Shown in pieces: positions 8,922 through 17,220 of a stretch of 64,000 nt of DNA. Under the pieces are notes generated by a model that was not told where the DNA came from, ran no database searches, and worked only from the letters and a program-made list of their open reading frames with translations. The stretch is taken from assembly GCF_020404765.1 (NCBI RefSeq), contig NZ_JAIVEM010000005.1, forward strand, positions 186,001 through 250,000, given 5' to 3'. The DNA is from Paenibacillus sp. BJ-4 (GTDB lineage Bacteria; Bacillota; Bacilli; Paenibacillales; Paenibacillaceae). How positions within the stretch are numbered: the first letter of the stretch is position 1; the number at the start of each line of letters is the position of its first letter. Position numbers and translations under genes: made by a program.

Positions 8922-9722
8922 ATGAAAGGATTTTTAACTGCGATTGGGGTACTTCTGGTGTTTGGCGTAGGCTTCTCACCATTCTTGGCCAACTATTTGT
9001 GGGATGATCCATTTTTGGTTATGGATGCTTCGTGGTTTAGACCGTTAATTTACACAGGTTTTGCGCTAATTTTTCTACCTGGCATTTTGGAGATGCTTTT
9101 TGGAGGCGGTAAAGTCAAAAACGGTGTTCCAGGGGTAGGGATTGTCACAAGTGTTCAGCAAACAGGCACTTATGTAAACAATCAGCCGCAGGTGAAGCTC
9201 GGATTGACTGTCACCAAGCAAGGGGAGGACAAGTATGATACCGTCTTGACGACGATTATTCCTTTGACCTCCATGGCCCAATTTCAGCCGGGGGCGATCA
9301 TCCCATTGGTTGTATCAGAGAAAGACAAAATGAAGGTAGGTCTTGATCTGAAGGGTCAGTTGTCGCAGACGGATTTGCAAGCGTTAATGAATGAGCAAAT
9401 GGTCAAGCAAGGCGTATTGCCTGAGCTGATGGAGAATGCCGAAACTGGAGAGCAGGCGTATGCGAAGGTGTTGGATGTTACGCCTTTGGGGGAAGCCGGG
9501 TCCAATAGAATCAAGCTTCAGTTTGTGTTGAGCGTAACGAAAAGCAATGGTGACACATTTCATACAACTGTGCAAAAGGAGATTTTTGCCTCGCAGCTGC
9601 CCAAGCTGCAGCAAGGAAGCATTGTAGAGGTCATTTATTCACCGCAAGATCCGTCAAAGCTGGTCTTTAAGACACAGGTGAGCGAAGCCGAGATACAGCA
9701 AGCGTTTGGTGCTTCCCGGTAA
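8922..9722 (+). CDS. Two-span membrane protein with two similar soluble halves
   Basis: 267 residues from the ATG at 8922, chosen because AGAGGAGA lies 8 bases upstream; an ATG at 8901 has no such site. Two hydrophobic spans (about residues 3-23 and 38-57, the second IYTGFALIFLPGILEMLFGG) are followed by a soluble part with two related blocks: GIVTSVQQTGTYVNNQPQVK and later AKVLDVTPLGEAGSNRIKL, each leading to a segment on permitted flux or binding (GAIIPLVVSEKDKMKVGL and GSIVEVIYSPQDPSKLVF). The layout resembles DUF3592-like membrane proteins. No function is known; a membrane location is inferred. Confidence 0.8.
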   Translation: MKGFLTAIGVLLVFGVGFSPFLANYLWDDPFLVMDASWFRPLIYTGFALIFLPGILEMLFGGGKVKNGVPGVGIVTSVQQTGTYVNNQPQVKLGLTVTKQGEDKYDTVLTTIIPLTSMAQFQPGAIIPLVVSEKDKMKVGLDLKGQLSQTDLQALMNEQMVKQGVLPELMENAETGEQAYAKVLDVTPLGEAGSNRIKLQFVLSVTKSNGDTFHTTVQKEIFASQLPKLQQGSIVEVIYSPQDPSKLVFKTQVSEAEIQQAFGASR

Positions 9723-9800
9723 AAAAATTGTCGATACCTGTTTCAGATACAGATTGTAAGTGTATTATAATAGTATCCCGACACCAGGAGGTTGATAACG

Positions 9801-9941
9801 ATGGATAACCAAAGTAGATCCGAACTGGCGAATAGGGATGGCCTGTCACGGCCGAGAGGCTTAAACAGACAGGTTGTCGGTAACAATTATGAAATGGGCT
9901 ATGATCAGGATAAAAGTCCACCTGATTTAGGACGACCCTGA
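9801..9941 (+). CDS. Small 46-residue protein of unknown function
   Basis: Starts at the ATG at 9801 after a very strong ribosome site (AGGAGG, 8 bases upstream), with a TATAAT at 9766-9771. The product is polar and charged (MDNQSRSELANRDGLSRP, later GLNRQVVGNNYEMGYDQD), with no membrane span. The Asn/Gln/Arg-rich make-up is reminiscent of small spore-associated proteins, but I do not recognise a family. The transcript probably ends at the strong terminator at 10220-10266. Confidence 0.65.
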   Translation: MDNQSRSELANRDGLSRPRGLNRQVVGNNYEMGYDQDKSPPDLGRP

Positions 9942-10219
9942 TCACGAAAAGGCGAGGACAGGCACTTTGGGATCACACAGCACATTGGAACTGAGGTAGA
10001 ACATTCTTGGGAACCCAAGGCTAGAGACCTTAAGGAAAGAAGTGATGCGCGTGGATAAAGTGGAGTTTCCGAGCAAGATTATAGTAATCAGGCGAGGCTG
10101 ACATGAAATTTAAGTGAACATGGAATGTGGTTCGTTGAAACCGGATGGAAGACACATCACAACATTGTATTCGAACCATAAACTAAACATTAGATCGCTA
10201 ATATAGGGGCGTAGCCCCG
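9942..10219 (+). other. 278-base gap with structure but no recognised gene
   Basis: Between the 46-residue gene and a strong terminator. It contains a CTTGGGAACCCAAG hairpin (about 10008-10021) and GGGGCGTAGCCCC (about 10206-10218) but no ORF with a convincing ribosome site. It may be a long 3' UTR or a small RNA; no known RNA family was recognised. Confidence 0.4.
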
Positions 10220-10266
10220 GGACCGTCTTCTTCTCTGGCTTTGGCTGGGAGGAAGACGGTCCTTTT
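10220..10266. terminator. Strong, probably bidirectional terminator
   Basis: GGACCGTCTTC (10220-10230) pairs perfectly with GAAGACGGTCC (10252-10262), followed by TTTT. It lies between plus-strand transcription from 9801 and the end of the convergent LysR gene at 10278. Confidence 0.88.
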
Positions 10267-10277
10267 CATATGCGGAG

Positions 10278-11195
10278 CTATTTTTGAGAAAGCTGCTTGA
10301 CCGTTTCCCGGAAAGTATCAATAAAAGCTTCGGCGGCTTTGGACAGATAACGTCCGTTGCGGTAAGCAATGGCTAAGGTACGGCTTGGCGTCGGTTCGGC
10401 CAGAGGCAGTAAGGCTGGAACAAACTCGCTGCTGGCAGCCCGCGCGATAAATCGGGGGACGAGCGTCACCCCCATACCTGTCGCCACGAGCGATTGGAGG
10501 GTCTCCATGTTGGTGCTTTCAAACACCACATGAGGTTCAAAGCCCGCCTGATGGCACAAATCCATTGTCAGCTTGCGAAAGCCTTGCCCTTTTTTCAGCA
10601 CGACAAAAGGCTCGTCTTTCAGTTCTTCCATATGCACAGGCTGCGGCTGGTCACCGTTTTTGCGCAGGGCTAGGGGGTGACCCGGGGGAACAGCGAGATC
10701 AATCCATTCTTCACCGATAGGCACATAGGAGAGTGTAGGCTCTGCTAGGGGGAGTGACAGCAGGCTGAGATCGGTATCTCCGCTGGCGGTTTTTTTCTCC
10801 AGATTCATGGACGAATCCTCGACCAACACGATTTCAATGTCCGGATGAGCCTTTTTGAATACAGGCAATACATGCGGCAGCAAATGAGAGCCCGTGATAG
10901 GCATACTACCAACCACGACCTTCCCTTTGCGCAGCTGAGAAATATCATCCATTTCCTGCCGGAGCTGCTCGACCGCGTCGACAATTTTTTTTGCTTTTTC
11001 CACAAAGCTTGCTCCTGCATGCGTCAATTCCACGGTGCTTGTATTACGTTGAAATAACAGCACCCCGAGTTCCTTTTCCAATTTGGACAATTGCTGGCTC
11101 AGAGAAGGCTGGGCAATGTGCAGCTTTTCTGCTGCGCGCGAGAAGTTTTTTTCCGCTGCAATTTGCAGGGTATATTGAAGCTGTCTGAATTCCAT
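10278..11195 (-). CDS. LysR-family transcriptional regulator
   Basis: 305 residues, the typical LysR length. The N-terminal winged HTH reads FSRAAEKLHIAQPSLSQQLS (about residues 18-37), followed by the linker helix and a periplasmic-binding-like effector domain that starts near VVVGSMPITGSHLLPHVLP. The sequence resembles the CynR/CysL/GltC-like branch, but the effector cannot be told. It is divergent from the phosphatase gene (240 bases between starts), so it might control that gene or itself; no T-N11-A site was confirmed. Confidence 0.9.
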   Translation of the reverse strand: MEFRQLQYTLQIAAEKNFSRAAEKLHIAQPSLSQQLSKLEKELGVLLFQRNTSTVELTHAGASFVEKAKKIVDAVEQLRQEMDDISQLRKGKVVVGSMPITGSHLLPHVLPVFKKAHPDIEIVLVEDSSMNLEKKTASGDTDLSLLSLPLAEPTLSYVPIGEEWIDLAVPPGHPLALRKNGDQPQPVHMEELKDEPFVVLKKGQGFRKLTMDLCHQAGFEPHVVFESTNMETLQSLVATGMGVTLVPRFIARAASSEFVPALLPLAEPTPSRTLAIAYRNGRYLSKAAEAFIDTFRETVKQLSQK

Positions 11196-11434
11196 CGAGT
11201 TTTAAGCTCCTTATCTTATAAGCTATACCTATTACATCATGGACTGATTATACAATATTAAAATCAAATTCCCAATCCCATTCGTTTTCATGTGTCACAA
11301 TTGTTATATAGATGAAGCGTTTTTTTCACAAACAGGACTTTTAATATAGATAGACAGTTCCCTTGACATTCTCCTTACAAAATCCAATTAATCTTAGTTC
11401 TGGCTGTACAATAAAGTGTCTGGGAGGAAAATGA

Positions 11435-13051
11435 ATGCTGAAATGTTGGGGGATACATACGAAAAAGCCGGTAGCTGCACTGGTAGCGACTATGATGTTA
11501 GCAGTTAGTGGTGGGACGGCGATGGCCGCCGAGAAAGACATGTCAATTAAAAATGTAATTATTCTTATTCCAGATGGTATGGCCAATGACGCCACTGCAC
11601 TGGCTAGATGGTATAAAGGCTCTTCCTTAACGTTAGACAGCATGGCAAGCGGCATGGTGCGCACACATTCTGCCGATGCTCCGATTGCAGATTCTGCTCC
11701 GGCGGGAACTGCTTTTGCCACAGGACATAAATCACATACGGGTTATGTAGGCGTCCTTCCGGACGAAGCGACCATGCCTGATCAACAACCTATCGCAGCG
11801 GGCGACGCCAAGAAGCCTGTAGCCTCCATTCTCGAAGCCTCGAAGCTAGCAGGTAAGTCTACGGGAATCATTGCTACTTCGGAGATTATGCATGCCACTC
11901 CGGCTGATTTCACTGCCCATTATCCTGACCGTAAAAATTATGATGCACTCAGCATGCAGCAGGCCTTTAACGGTGTTGATGTTGTGCTGGGTGGTGGCGG
12001 TAAGTTCCTGGAAGCAGCCGAGCGTAAGGACGGGCAGGATTTGATCGCTCAAATCAAAGACCAGGGCTATGACTTTATCACAACACCTGAAGGGTTAAAA
12101 AATTCAACCTCCAGCAAGCTCTGGGGCAGCTTCGCTCCGGAAGCCCTTGCGTACGATCTGGATCGTGATGCATCGAAGGAACCTAGTCTGGCAGAGATGA
12201 CAACGAAAGCTATTGATATATTGTCCAAAAACGACAAAGGCTTCTTTTTGATGGTCGAAGGCAGTAAAGTGGATTGGGCAGCGCATGCAAACGACCCAAC
12301 GGGTATTATCAGTGATGTGCTTTCATTTGACGATGCGGTGAAGGTCGCTTTGGACTACGCCAAGCAGAACCAAAATACGGTTGTTGTAGCGGTCACAGAT
12401 CACGGAAACGGTGGATTGACGATTGGCAGTAGTAATACCACAAGCAATTACGACAAAACGCCGTTAGCTTCTTTTATAGATCCACTCAAAAAAGCGAAGC
12501 TGACGGGCGAAGGATTGGAAGCCAAGCTGAATGCAGATCGCAGCAACATTAAAGATGTGTTGTCGACATATTTTGGCATTACGGATTTGACGGATGAAGA
12601 AGTGAAAACGATCAAAGAAGCCAAAGAGGGCAGCATGAATTATGCTGTTGGACCGATCATTAGTAAGCGTGCGAATATCGGCTGGACGACAGGGGGGCAT
12701 ACAGGTGGTGATGTCGTATTGTACACGTATGCGCCAAATGGAGATCGTCCATCCGGTGTAATCGACAACACGGATGTCAATAAATACATGACACGTGTCC
12801 TCGGACTGAATTTGGATACGGTGAGCAAGCAGTTGTTTGTCCCTGCAAAAACGGCTTTTGAAGCTAAAGGAGCCAAATTTACGGCGGATACGAAGGTCAT
12901 TACCGTAACTAAGGGCAGCAACAAGCTGGAGCTTCCGGTATACAAAAACATCGCTACGCTAAATGGCAAAAATTCCATGCTCAACGGTGTAGTCGTGTTT
13001 AACGGCGTTGATTATTTTGTACCACAGCAGGCGATTGATTTGATTCAATAA
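11435..13051 (+). CDS. Secreted alkaline phosphatase with C-terminal copper-amine-oxidase-like segment
   Basis: 538-residue exported phosphomonoesterase. The signal peptide covers about residues 1-32 (AALVATMMLAVSGGTAMAA). The PhoA-type core has the metal Asp in IILIPDGMAN, the nucleophile Ser in DSAPAGTAFATG, VEGSKVDWAAHAND and the metal-binding VTDHGNGGLTIG. The last 55 or so residues (KVITVTKGSNKLELPVYK to VDYFVPQQAIDLI) resemble one half of a copper-amine-oxidase N-like module, as in the amidases at 30.6-34 kb, and may help wall attachment. RBS GGGAGG lies 7 bases upstream of the ATG at 11435. Control by phosphate starvation is likely from the family, but no clean PhoP boxes were seen. 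Confidence 0.9.
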   Translation: MLKCWGIHTKKPVAALVATMMLAVSGGTAMAAEKDMSIKNVIILIPDGMANDATALARWYKGSSLTLDSMASGMVRTHSADAPIADSAPAGTAFATGHKSHTGYVGVLPDEATMPDQQPIAAGDAKKPVASILEASKLAGKSTGIIATSEIMHATPADFTAHYPDRKNYDALSMQQAFNGVDVVLGGGGKFLEAAERKDGQDLIAQIKDQGYDFITTPEGLKNSTSSKLWGSFAPEALAYDLDRDASKEPSLAEMTTKAIDILSKNDKGFFLMVEGSKVDWAAHANDPTGIISDVLSFDDAVKVALDYAKQNQNTVVVAVTDHGNGGLTIGSSNTTSNYDKTPLASFIDPLKKAKLTGEGLEAKLNADRSNIKDVLSTYFGITDLTDEEVKTIKEAKEGSMNYAVGPIISKRANIGWTTGGHTGGDVVLYTYAPNGDRPSGVIDNTDVNKYMTRVLGLNLDTVSKQLFVPAKTAFEAKGAKFTADTKVITVTKGSNKLELPVYKNIATLNGKNSMLNGVVVFNGVDYFVPQQAIDLIQ

Positions 13052-13072
13052 AATAAACTGAACGATCAATAG

Positions 13073-13109
13073 AGCTGTTTCTTCCCTAAAAGGAGGAGGC
13101 AGCTTTTTT
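13073..13109 (+). terminator. Terminator after the alkaline phosphatase gene
   Basis: AGCTGTTTCTTCC pairs with GGAGGAGGCAGCT (imperfect centre), followed by TTTTTT. Confidence 0.8.
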
Positions 13110-13199
13110 GCGCCGGTTTTTATGCTGCTTTTTGTGCTTGGGTAATTATGTATTTTTTGAGGCAGAGAGCGGAGATGAAATTTAGTGAATGGGATATTT

Positions 13200-13242
13200 T
13201 GTGAAACTAATCACGTTATATCTCCGCTGATATTGCTAGAAT
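13200..13242 (+). promoter_or_regulatory. Fnr-type site and -10 element of the hydEG promoter
   Basis: TGTGAAACTAATCACG at 13200-13215 matches 9 of 10 fixed positions of the Fnr/Crp consensus TGTGA-N6-TCACA. Its centre (13207.5) lies 29.5 bases upstream of the first base of an extended -10, TGCTAGAAT (hexamer TAGAAT at 13237-13242), so transcription would start near 13249 with the site at about -41.5, the class II activator position. This fits anaerobic induction. The rest of the 13110-13363 gap is the 5' leader; no other gene is seen there. Confidence 0.72.
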
Positions 13243-13363
13243 TATAAATGTACGATACAAGCTGCTGACGAAGTGAAGTCCGGATGGACGAGGGAAGAAG
13301 GGATGAGTCACGGACGAATTATTACTGCGTCTGGCTGACGGCAAGGAATGGACGCATACGGAA

Positions 13364-14374
13364 ATGACAAGGCTGCTGGCACGTCTGGATGAAGATCCAA
13401 TCGTGCGGGCCCAATTACGGGAGCTGGCAGCTCGCACAAAAATGGAGCGTTATGGCAAGGGTGTTTTTTTACGGGGATTAATTGAATTCTCCAGTATATG
13501 TCGTCAGGATTGCATGTACTGTGGGTTGCGTGCTTCCAACAAACAGGCAGATCGCTACCGATTGAAGCCAGAAGAAATTCTGGCCTGCTGTGCGGAGGGA
13601 TATGAACTGGGCTATCGGACGTTTGTACTGCAAAGCGGTGAAGATACCTGGTTTACGACGGCCCGACTGACGAAACTGATTCGGGAAATTAAAAGCCGTT
13701 TTGCAGATGTGGCGGTTACACTGTCCATTGGTGAACGGGATGATGAAACGTATGAGCTATTATACGAAGCGGGGGCAGACCGTTTTTTGCTGCGTCATGA
13801 AACAGCTTCACCTCGTTTGTACGCCAAGCTGCATCCAACAATGACGATAGAAAGCAGGCGCAATCGTCTACTGGCACTGCAACGAATCGGTTTTCAGATC
13901 GGGGCCGGATGTATGGTGGGACTACCGGGACAAACCAACAGTGAGTTGGCAGACGATTTGGTCTATTTGCATAGTCTGAGTCCGGATATGATTGGGATTG
14001 GCCCTTTTTTACCTCATAGCAACACGCCGCTCAGGGATGCCAGTCAGGGGAGTATGGAAAAGGCGTTGGATATGATTTCGTTGTCCCGATTGGTCGTTCC
14101 GGATGCGCTCATTCCGGCATCTACGGCGATGGGGACCATTCACCCCCAAGGCAGAGAAAAGGCGCTTCAGGCAGGGGCGAATGTGGTTATGCCCAACTTG
14201 TCCCCGCTGGCGGTGAGGCCCAAGTATGCAATTTATGAAAATAAAATATGTTTGGGCGATGAGTCTGCCCAATGCCGACATTGCCTGGAGCTGCGAATCC
14301 GTGGGGCCGGGTTTGAGGTGGACATGGGACGGGGCGACAGCTTAAAGGCTCAGCGACAGTTCATGAGACAGTAA
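13364..14374 (+). CDS. hydE: [FeFe]-hydrogenase H-cluster radical SAM maturase HydE (N-terminus apparently frame-disrupted)
   Basis: Radical SAM enzyme that acts on the HydG product during H-cluster assembly. The [4Fe-4S]-binding CRQDCMYCG sits at residues 46-54 of the frame that starts at the ATG at 13364, and GAGCMVGLPGQT and PNLSPLAVRPKYAIYENKIC follow as in HydE. The 336 residues are about 20 short. The same frame continues upstream without a start codon (DELLLRLADGKEWTHTE) to a stop at 13304. Deleting one base near 13309 would join it to an ATG at 13303 that has GAGG eight bases upstream, giving a normal protein of about 356 residues (MSTDELLL). The ATG at 13364 has only a poorly spaced ribosome site. 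hydG follows 59 bases later. Confidence 0.9.
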   Translation: MTRLLARLDEDPIVRAQLRELAARTKMERYGKGVFLRGLIEFSSICRQDCMYCGLRASNKQADRYRLKPEEILACCAEGYELGYRTFVLQSGEDTWFTTARLTKLIREIKSRFADVAVTLSIGERDDETYELLYEAGADRFLLRHETASPRLYAKLHPTMTIESRRNRLLALQRIGFQIGAGCMVGLPGQTNSELADDLVYLHSLSPDMIGIGPFLPHSNTPLRDASQGSMEKALDMISLSRLVVPDALIPASTAMGTIHPQGREKALQAGANVVMPNLSPLAVRPKYAIYENKICLGDESAQCRHCLELRIRGAGFEVDMGRGDSLKAQRQFMRQ

Positions 14375-14433
14375 ACCTAGAGAGGCTATGACGACAACAA
14401 TTGCAGTAACCATAAATAAGGAGATGGGTATAC

Positions 14434-15846
14434 GTGAGTGGAGTACGGGAGAAAGTGTCGGCGGATTTTATTAATGAAGCAGAAATTATGGCGGCAGTGG
14501 AGCAGGGAAAGCAAGAGGCAACGGATCGAAATCGGGTTTTGGAAATTCTGGAAAAAGGCAGAGCCTGCCGGGGACTGAGTGCAAGTGAAGCGGCGGCTCT
14601 TTTGCATGTGAATGACCCCGAACTGCTGGAGGAGATGTTTAGATCATCACGTGCGGTGAAAGAGCAGATTTATGGCAACCGGATTGTGCTGTTCGCTCCT
14701 CTATATGTAAGCAACTACTGCGTTAATAACTGCGAATACTGCGGCTACAAGCATACCAATGACAGCTTTACCCGCAGTCGCCTGACACCGGAGGAACTGA
14801 TCGAGGAGGTTAGGGTGCTTCAGGAAATGGGTCACAAACGGCTTGCACTGGAAGCGGGGGAGGACCCTGTCAATTGTACTATTGATTATATTGTCGATTG
14901 TCTACGTCAGATCTACGATATAAAGGTGGACAACGGGAGCATCCGGCGGGTTAATGTTAATATCGCTGCAACGACGGAGGAGGATTACCGGAAGCTTGTG
15001 GAGGTTGGGATCGGTACGTATATTTTGTTCCAGGAAACGTATCATCGCGAAAGCTATCGCAAATATCATCTTCAAGGACCAAAAAGGGACTATGATTGGC
15101 ATACCACAGCAATGGACCGAGCCATGCGTGCAGGCATAGATGATGTGGGGATCGGTGTGTTATACGGTCTGTACGATTTCCGCTATGAAACCGTAGCGAT
15201 GCTTAAGCATGCTGAGCACCTGGAAGAAGTGTTTGGCTGCGGCCCTCACACCGTTTCTGTTCCTCGACTTCGTCCGGCTGAAAATGTGGACCCGGAACGC
15301 TATCCGTATTTGGTGAGTGACGAGGATTTTATGAAAATTGTAGCGGTTCTTCGGCTGGCTGTACCTTATGCGGGAATGATCCTGTCTACGCGCGAGGAGT
15401 CGGAATTCAGGGATCGTGTCATTGGTTTGGGTGTATCGCAAATCAGTGCTGGTTCTGCTACCGGTGTAGGGGCATATGCAAGACAAGAGACGAATGATAA
15501 GCCTCAGTTCGAGGTCGGGGATCATCGCTCGCCGATGGAAATTATCAAAAGTCTGTGCCGTGGCGGATATATGCCAAGCTACTGTACAGCTTGTTACCGT
15601 GAGGGACGGACCGGAGATCGCTTCATGGAGCTCGCCAAATCCGGACAAATTCACAATGTGTGCCAGCCGAATTCGCTACTGACCTTTCAAGAATATCTGC
15701 TGGATTATGGGGATGAAGAGGCGCGTGAATTGGGAGCTGCCGCCCTGCGAGAGAATCTGGAGCGTATACCACGTGAATCGACACGCCGTTTGACGCTTGA
15801 CAGACTGGAACGTCTGGAAGCAGGCGAGCGCGATTTGTATTTCTAG
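14434..15846 (+). CDS. hydG: [FeFe]-hydrogenase maturase HydG (tyrosine lyase)
   Basis: Radical SAM enzyme that cleaves tyrosine to supply the CO and CN ligands of the H-cluster precursor. The 470-residue length is normal. The SAM cluster motif CVNNCEYCGY is at residues 96-105, and the second cluster is bound by CTAC and the Cys of IHNVCQPNSLLTF near the C-terminus, which distinguishes HydG from ThiH. The GTG at 14434 is used, with AAGGAGATGG upstream. It is in an operon with hydE and ends before a bidirectional terminator shared with hydF. Confidence 0.95.
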   Translation: MSGVREKVSADFINEAEIMAAVEQGKQEATDRNRVLEILEKGRACRGLSASEAAALLHVNDPELLEEMFRSSRAVKEQIYGNRIVLFAPLYVSNYCVNNCEYCGYKHTNDSFTRSRLTPEELIEEVRVLQEMGHKRLALEAGEDPVNCTIDYIVDCLRQIYDIKVDNGSIRRVNVNIAATTEEDYRKLVEVGIGTYILFQETYHRESYRKYHLQGPKRDYDWHTTAMDRAMRAGIDDVGIGVLYGLYDFRYETVAMLKHAEHLEEVFGCGPHTVSVPRLRPAENVDPERYPYLVSDEDFMKIVAVLRLAVPYAGMILSTREESEFRDRVIGLGVSQISAGSATGVGAYARQETNDKPQFEVGDHRSPMEIIKSLCRGGYMPSYCTACYREGRTGDRFMELAKSGQIHNVCQPNSLLTFQEYLLDYGDEEARELGAAALRENLERIPRESTRRLTLDRLERLEAGERDLYF

Positions 15847-15890
15847 TAATTTATATTTTTTTGGAAATTAATAAGTATAAGTGGAAAATA

Positions 15891-15926
15891 AAAAGCAGTC
15901 GCGTTGGAACCAGCGCGGCTGCTTTT
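15891..15926. terminator. Bidirectional terminator between hydG and hydF
   Basis: AAGCAGTCGCGTTGG pairs with CCAGCGCGGCTGCTT with a two-base loop and GT pairs. It is flanked by TTTT on the plus side and AAAA on the other, so it can end both convergent transcripts. Confidence 0.85.
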
Positions 15927-15966
15927 GTGTGTCTGGAGAAATAAAAAAATATTAATGATGAGATCC

Positions 15967-17220
15967 TTAGGAATAACTGCTGGCCTCAACAGCTTGTTCC
16001 CATGCCAGCATAGCAGATGGAAAACATTCAATAGCACGGGGAAAGACCCCCTGTACATAAGCGATAAAAATACCGTAGTTCACAATCGGAACCCCTGCGG
16101 CTTTCGTTTCCGACATTCGATGAAGCATTGTACGCCGATTGAGCATGCAGGCACCGCAATGAATAACCAGTGCATACTCGCTCAGATCGTCAGGAAAGCT
16201 GGAGCCGGATGCATGCTCGATAATGAGGCGTTTGCCTATGGTTTGACGGAGCCAGCGGGGAATTTTCACTCGACCGATATCGTCAGATTGGCACTGGTGC
16301 GTGCAGGCCTCGGCTATGAGTACGCGGTCTCCATCCTTGAGACGATCAATGGCTCTTGCGCCTCTCACCAGCTCGTCAAGATCGCCCTTATGACGGGCAA
16401 ACAGGATGGAAAAGGAGGTAAGGGGCACATCCTTGGGCGTGTCTGCCGCTACCTTCATAAAAACCTGCGAATCGGTAATGACCAAGCGAGGCTTACTTCC
16501 CAGTCGCTCTAACGTCAACCGTAATTCATGCTCTTTGGTCACTACTGCGATAGCATCGCTCTCCAGCGTATCGCGGATTGTCTGCTGCTGCGGCAGGATC
16601 AATCGGCCCTTCGGTGCAGCTTTGTCGATAGGAACGACCAGCACGACAACATCGCCGGGTGACAGCAGATCACCGACAATGCGAAAACGATCCTCGTTTT
16701 GGGGGAGGGTACCAGTGATAGCCTTTTTCAGTTCCGCGTCTCCCCAGCGCATAGAGGCACTGAAAGGAATCAACGTGAGATCCAGTTCAGCCTGCAGCGT
16801 TGTGATCATTTGTTCTGATTCAGGAAGGGTATCGACTTTGTTTAATACCGCAATGATAGGAATTTTTTTGGTGCGGAGCTTTTCGAGCAGCTCGTGCTCG
16901 AAGGGTCCGACTCCCACAGTAGCGTCGATAACCAGCAGTGCCAAATCGGTACTGTTTAGTATTTGTAGTGTTTTGTCACGGCGCAGTGTCCCGATCTCAC
17001 CCTCATCGTCCAGTCCGGCGGTATCCACCAGAACGATGGGACCCACAGGGAGTATCTCCATCGGCTTAAAAACCGGGTCCGTTGTCGTTCCTCCTACAGG
17101 AGATACCACAGCGGCGGGCTGACCGGTCAGGGTGTTCAGAATACTGGATTTGCCCGCATTGCGGCGACCGAGCAGGGCGATATGTGGTCGGTTGCTACGC
17201 GGGGTATCATTCATTCCCAT
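15967..17220 (-). CDS. hydF: [FeFe]-hydrogenase maturation GTPase HydF
   Basis: Scaffold that carries the 2Fe precursor and hands it to apo-HydA. The 417-residue protein has an N-terminal GTPase domain (GRRNAGKSS at residues 18-26, DTAGLDDEG, NKVD), a dimerisation domain and a C-terminal iron-sulfur domain with EACTHQCQSDD and HCGACMLNRR, the Cys/His set expected for HydF. The start at 17220 has AAGGA seven bases upstream and overlaps the aspA stop by 14 bases, so it is translationally coupled as the last gene of the fdhF-hydA operon. Confidence 0.95.
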   Translation of the reverse strand: MGMNDTPRSNRPHIALLGRRNAGKSSILNTLTGQPAAVVSPVGGTTTDPVFKPMEILPVGPIVLVDTAGLDDEGEIGTLRRDKTLQILNSTDLALLVIDATVGVGPFEHELLEKLRTKKIPIIAVLNKVDTLPESEQMITTLQAELDLTLIPFSASMRWGDAELKKAITGTLPQNEDRFRIVGDLLSPGDVVVLVVPIDKAAPKGRLILPQQQTIRDTLESDAIAVVTKEHELRLTLERLGSKPRLVITDSQVFMKVAADTPKDVPLTSFSILFARHKGDLDELVRGARAIDRLKDGDRVLIAEACTHQCQSDDIGRVKIPRWLRQTIGKRLIIEHASGSSFPDDLSEYALVIHCGACMLNRRTMLHRMSETKAAGVPIVNYGIFIAYVQGVFPRAIECFPSAMLAWEQAVEASSYS

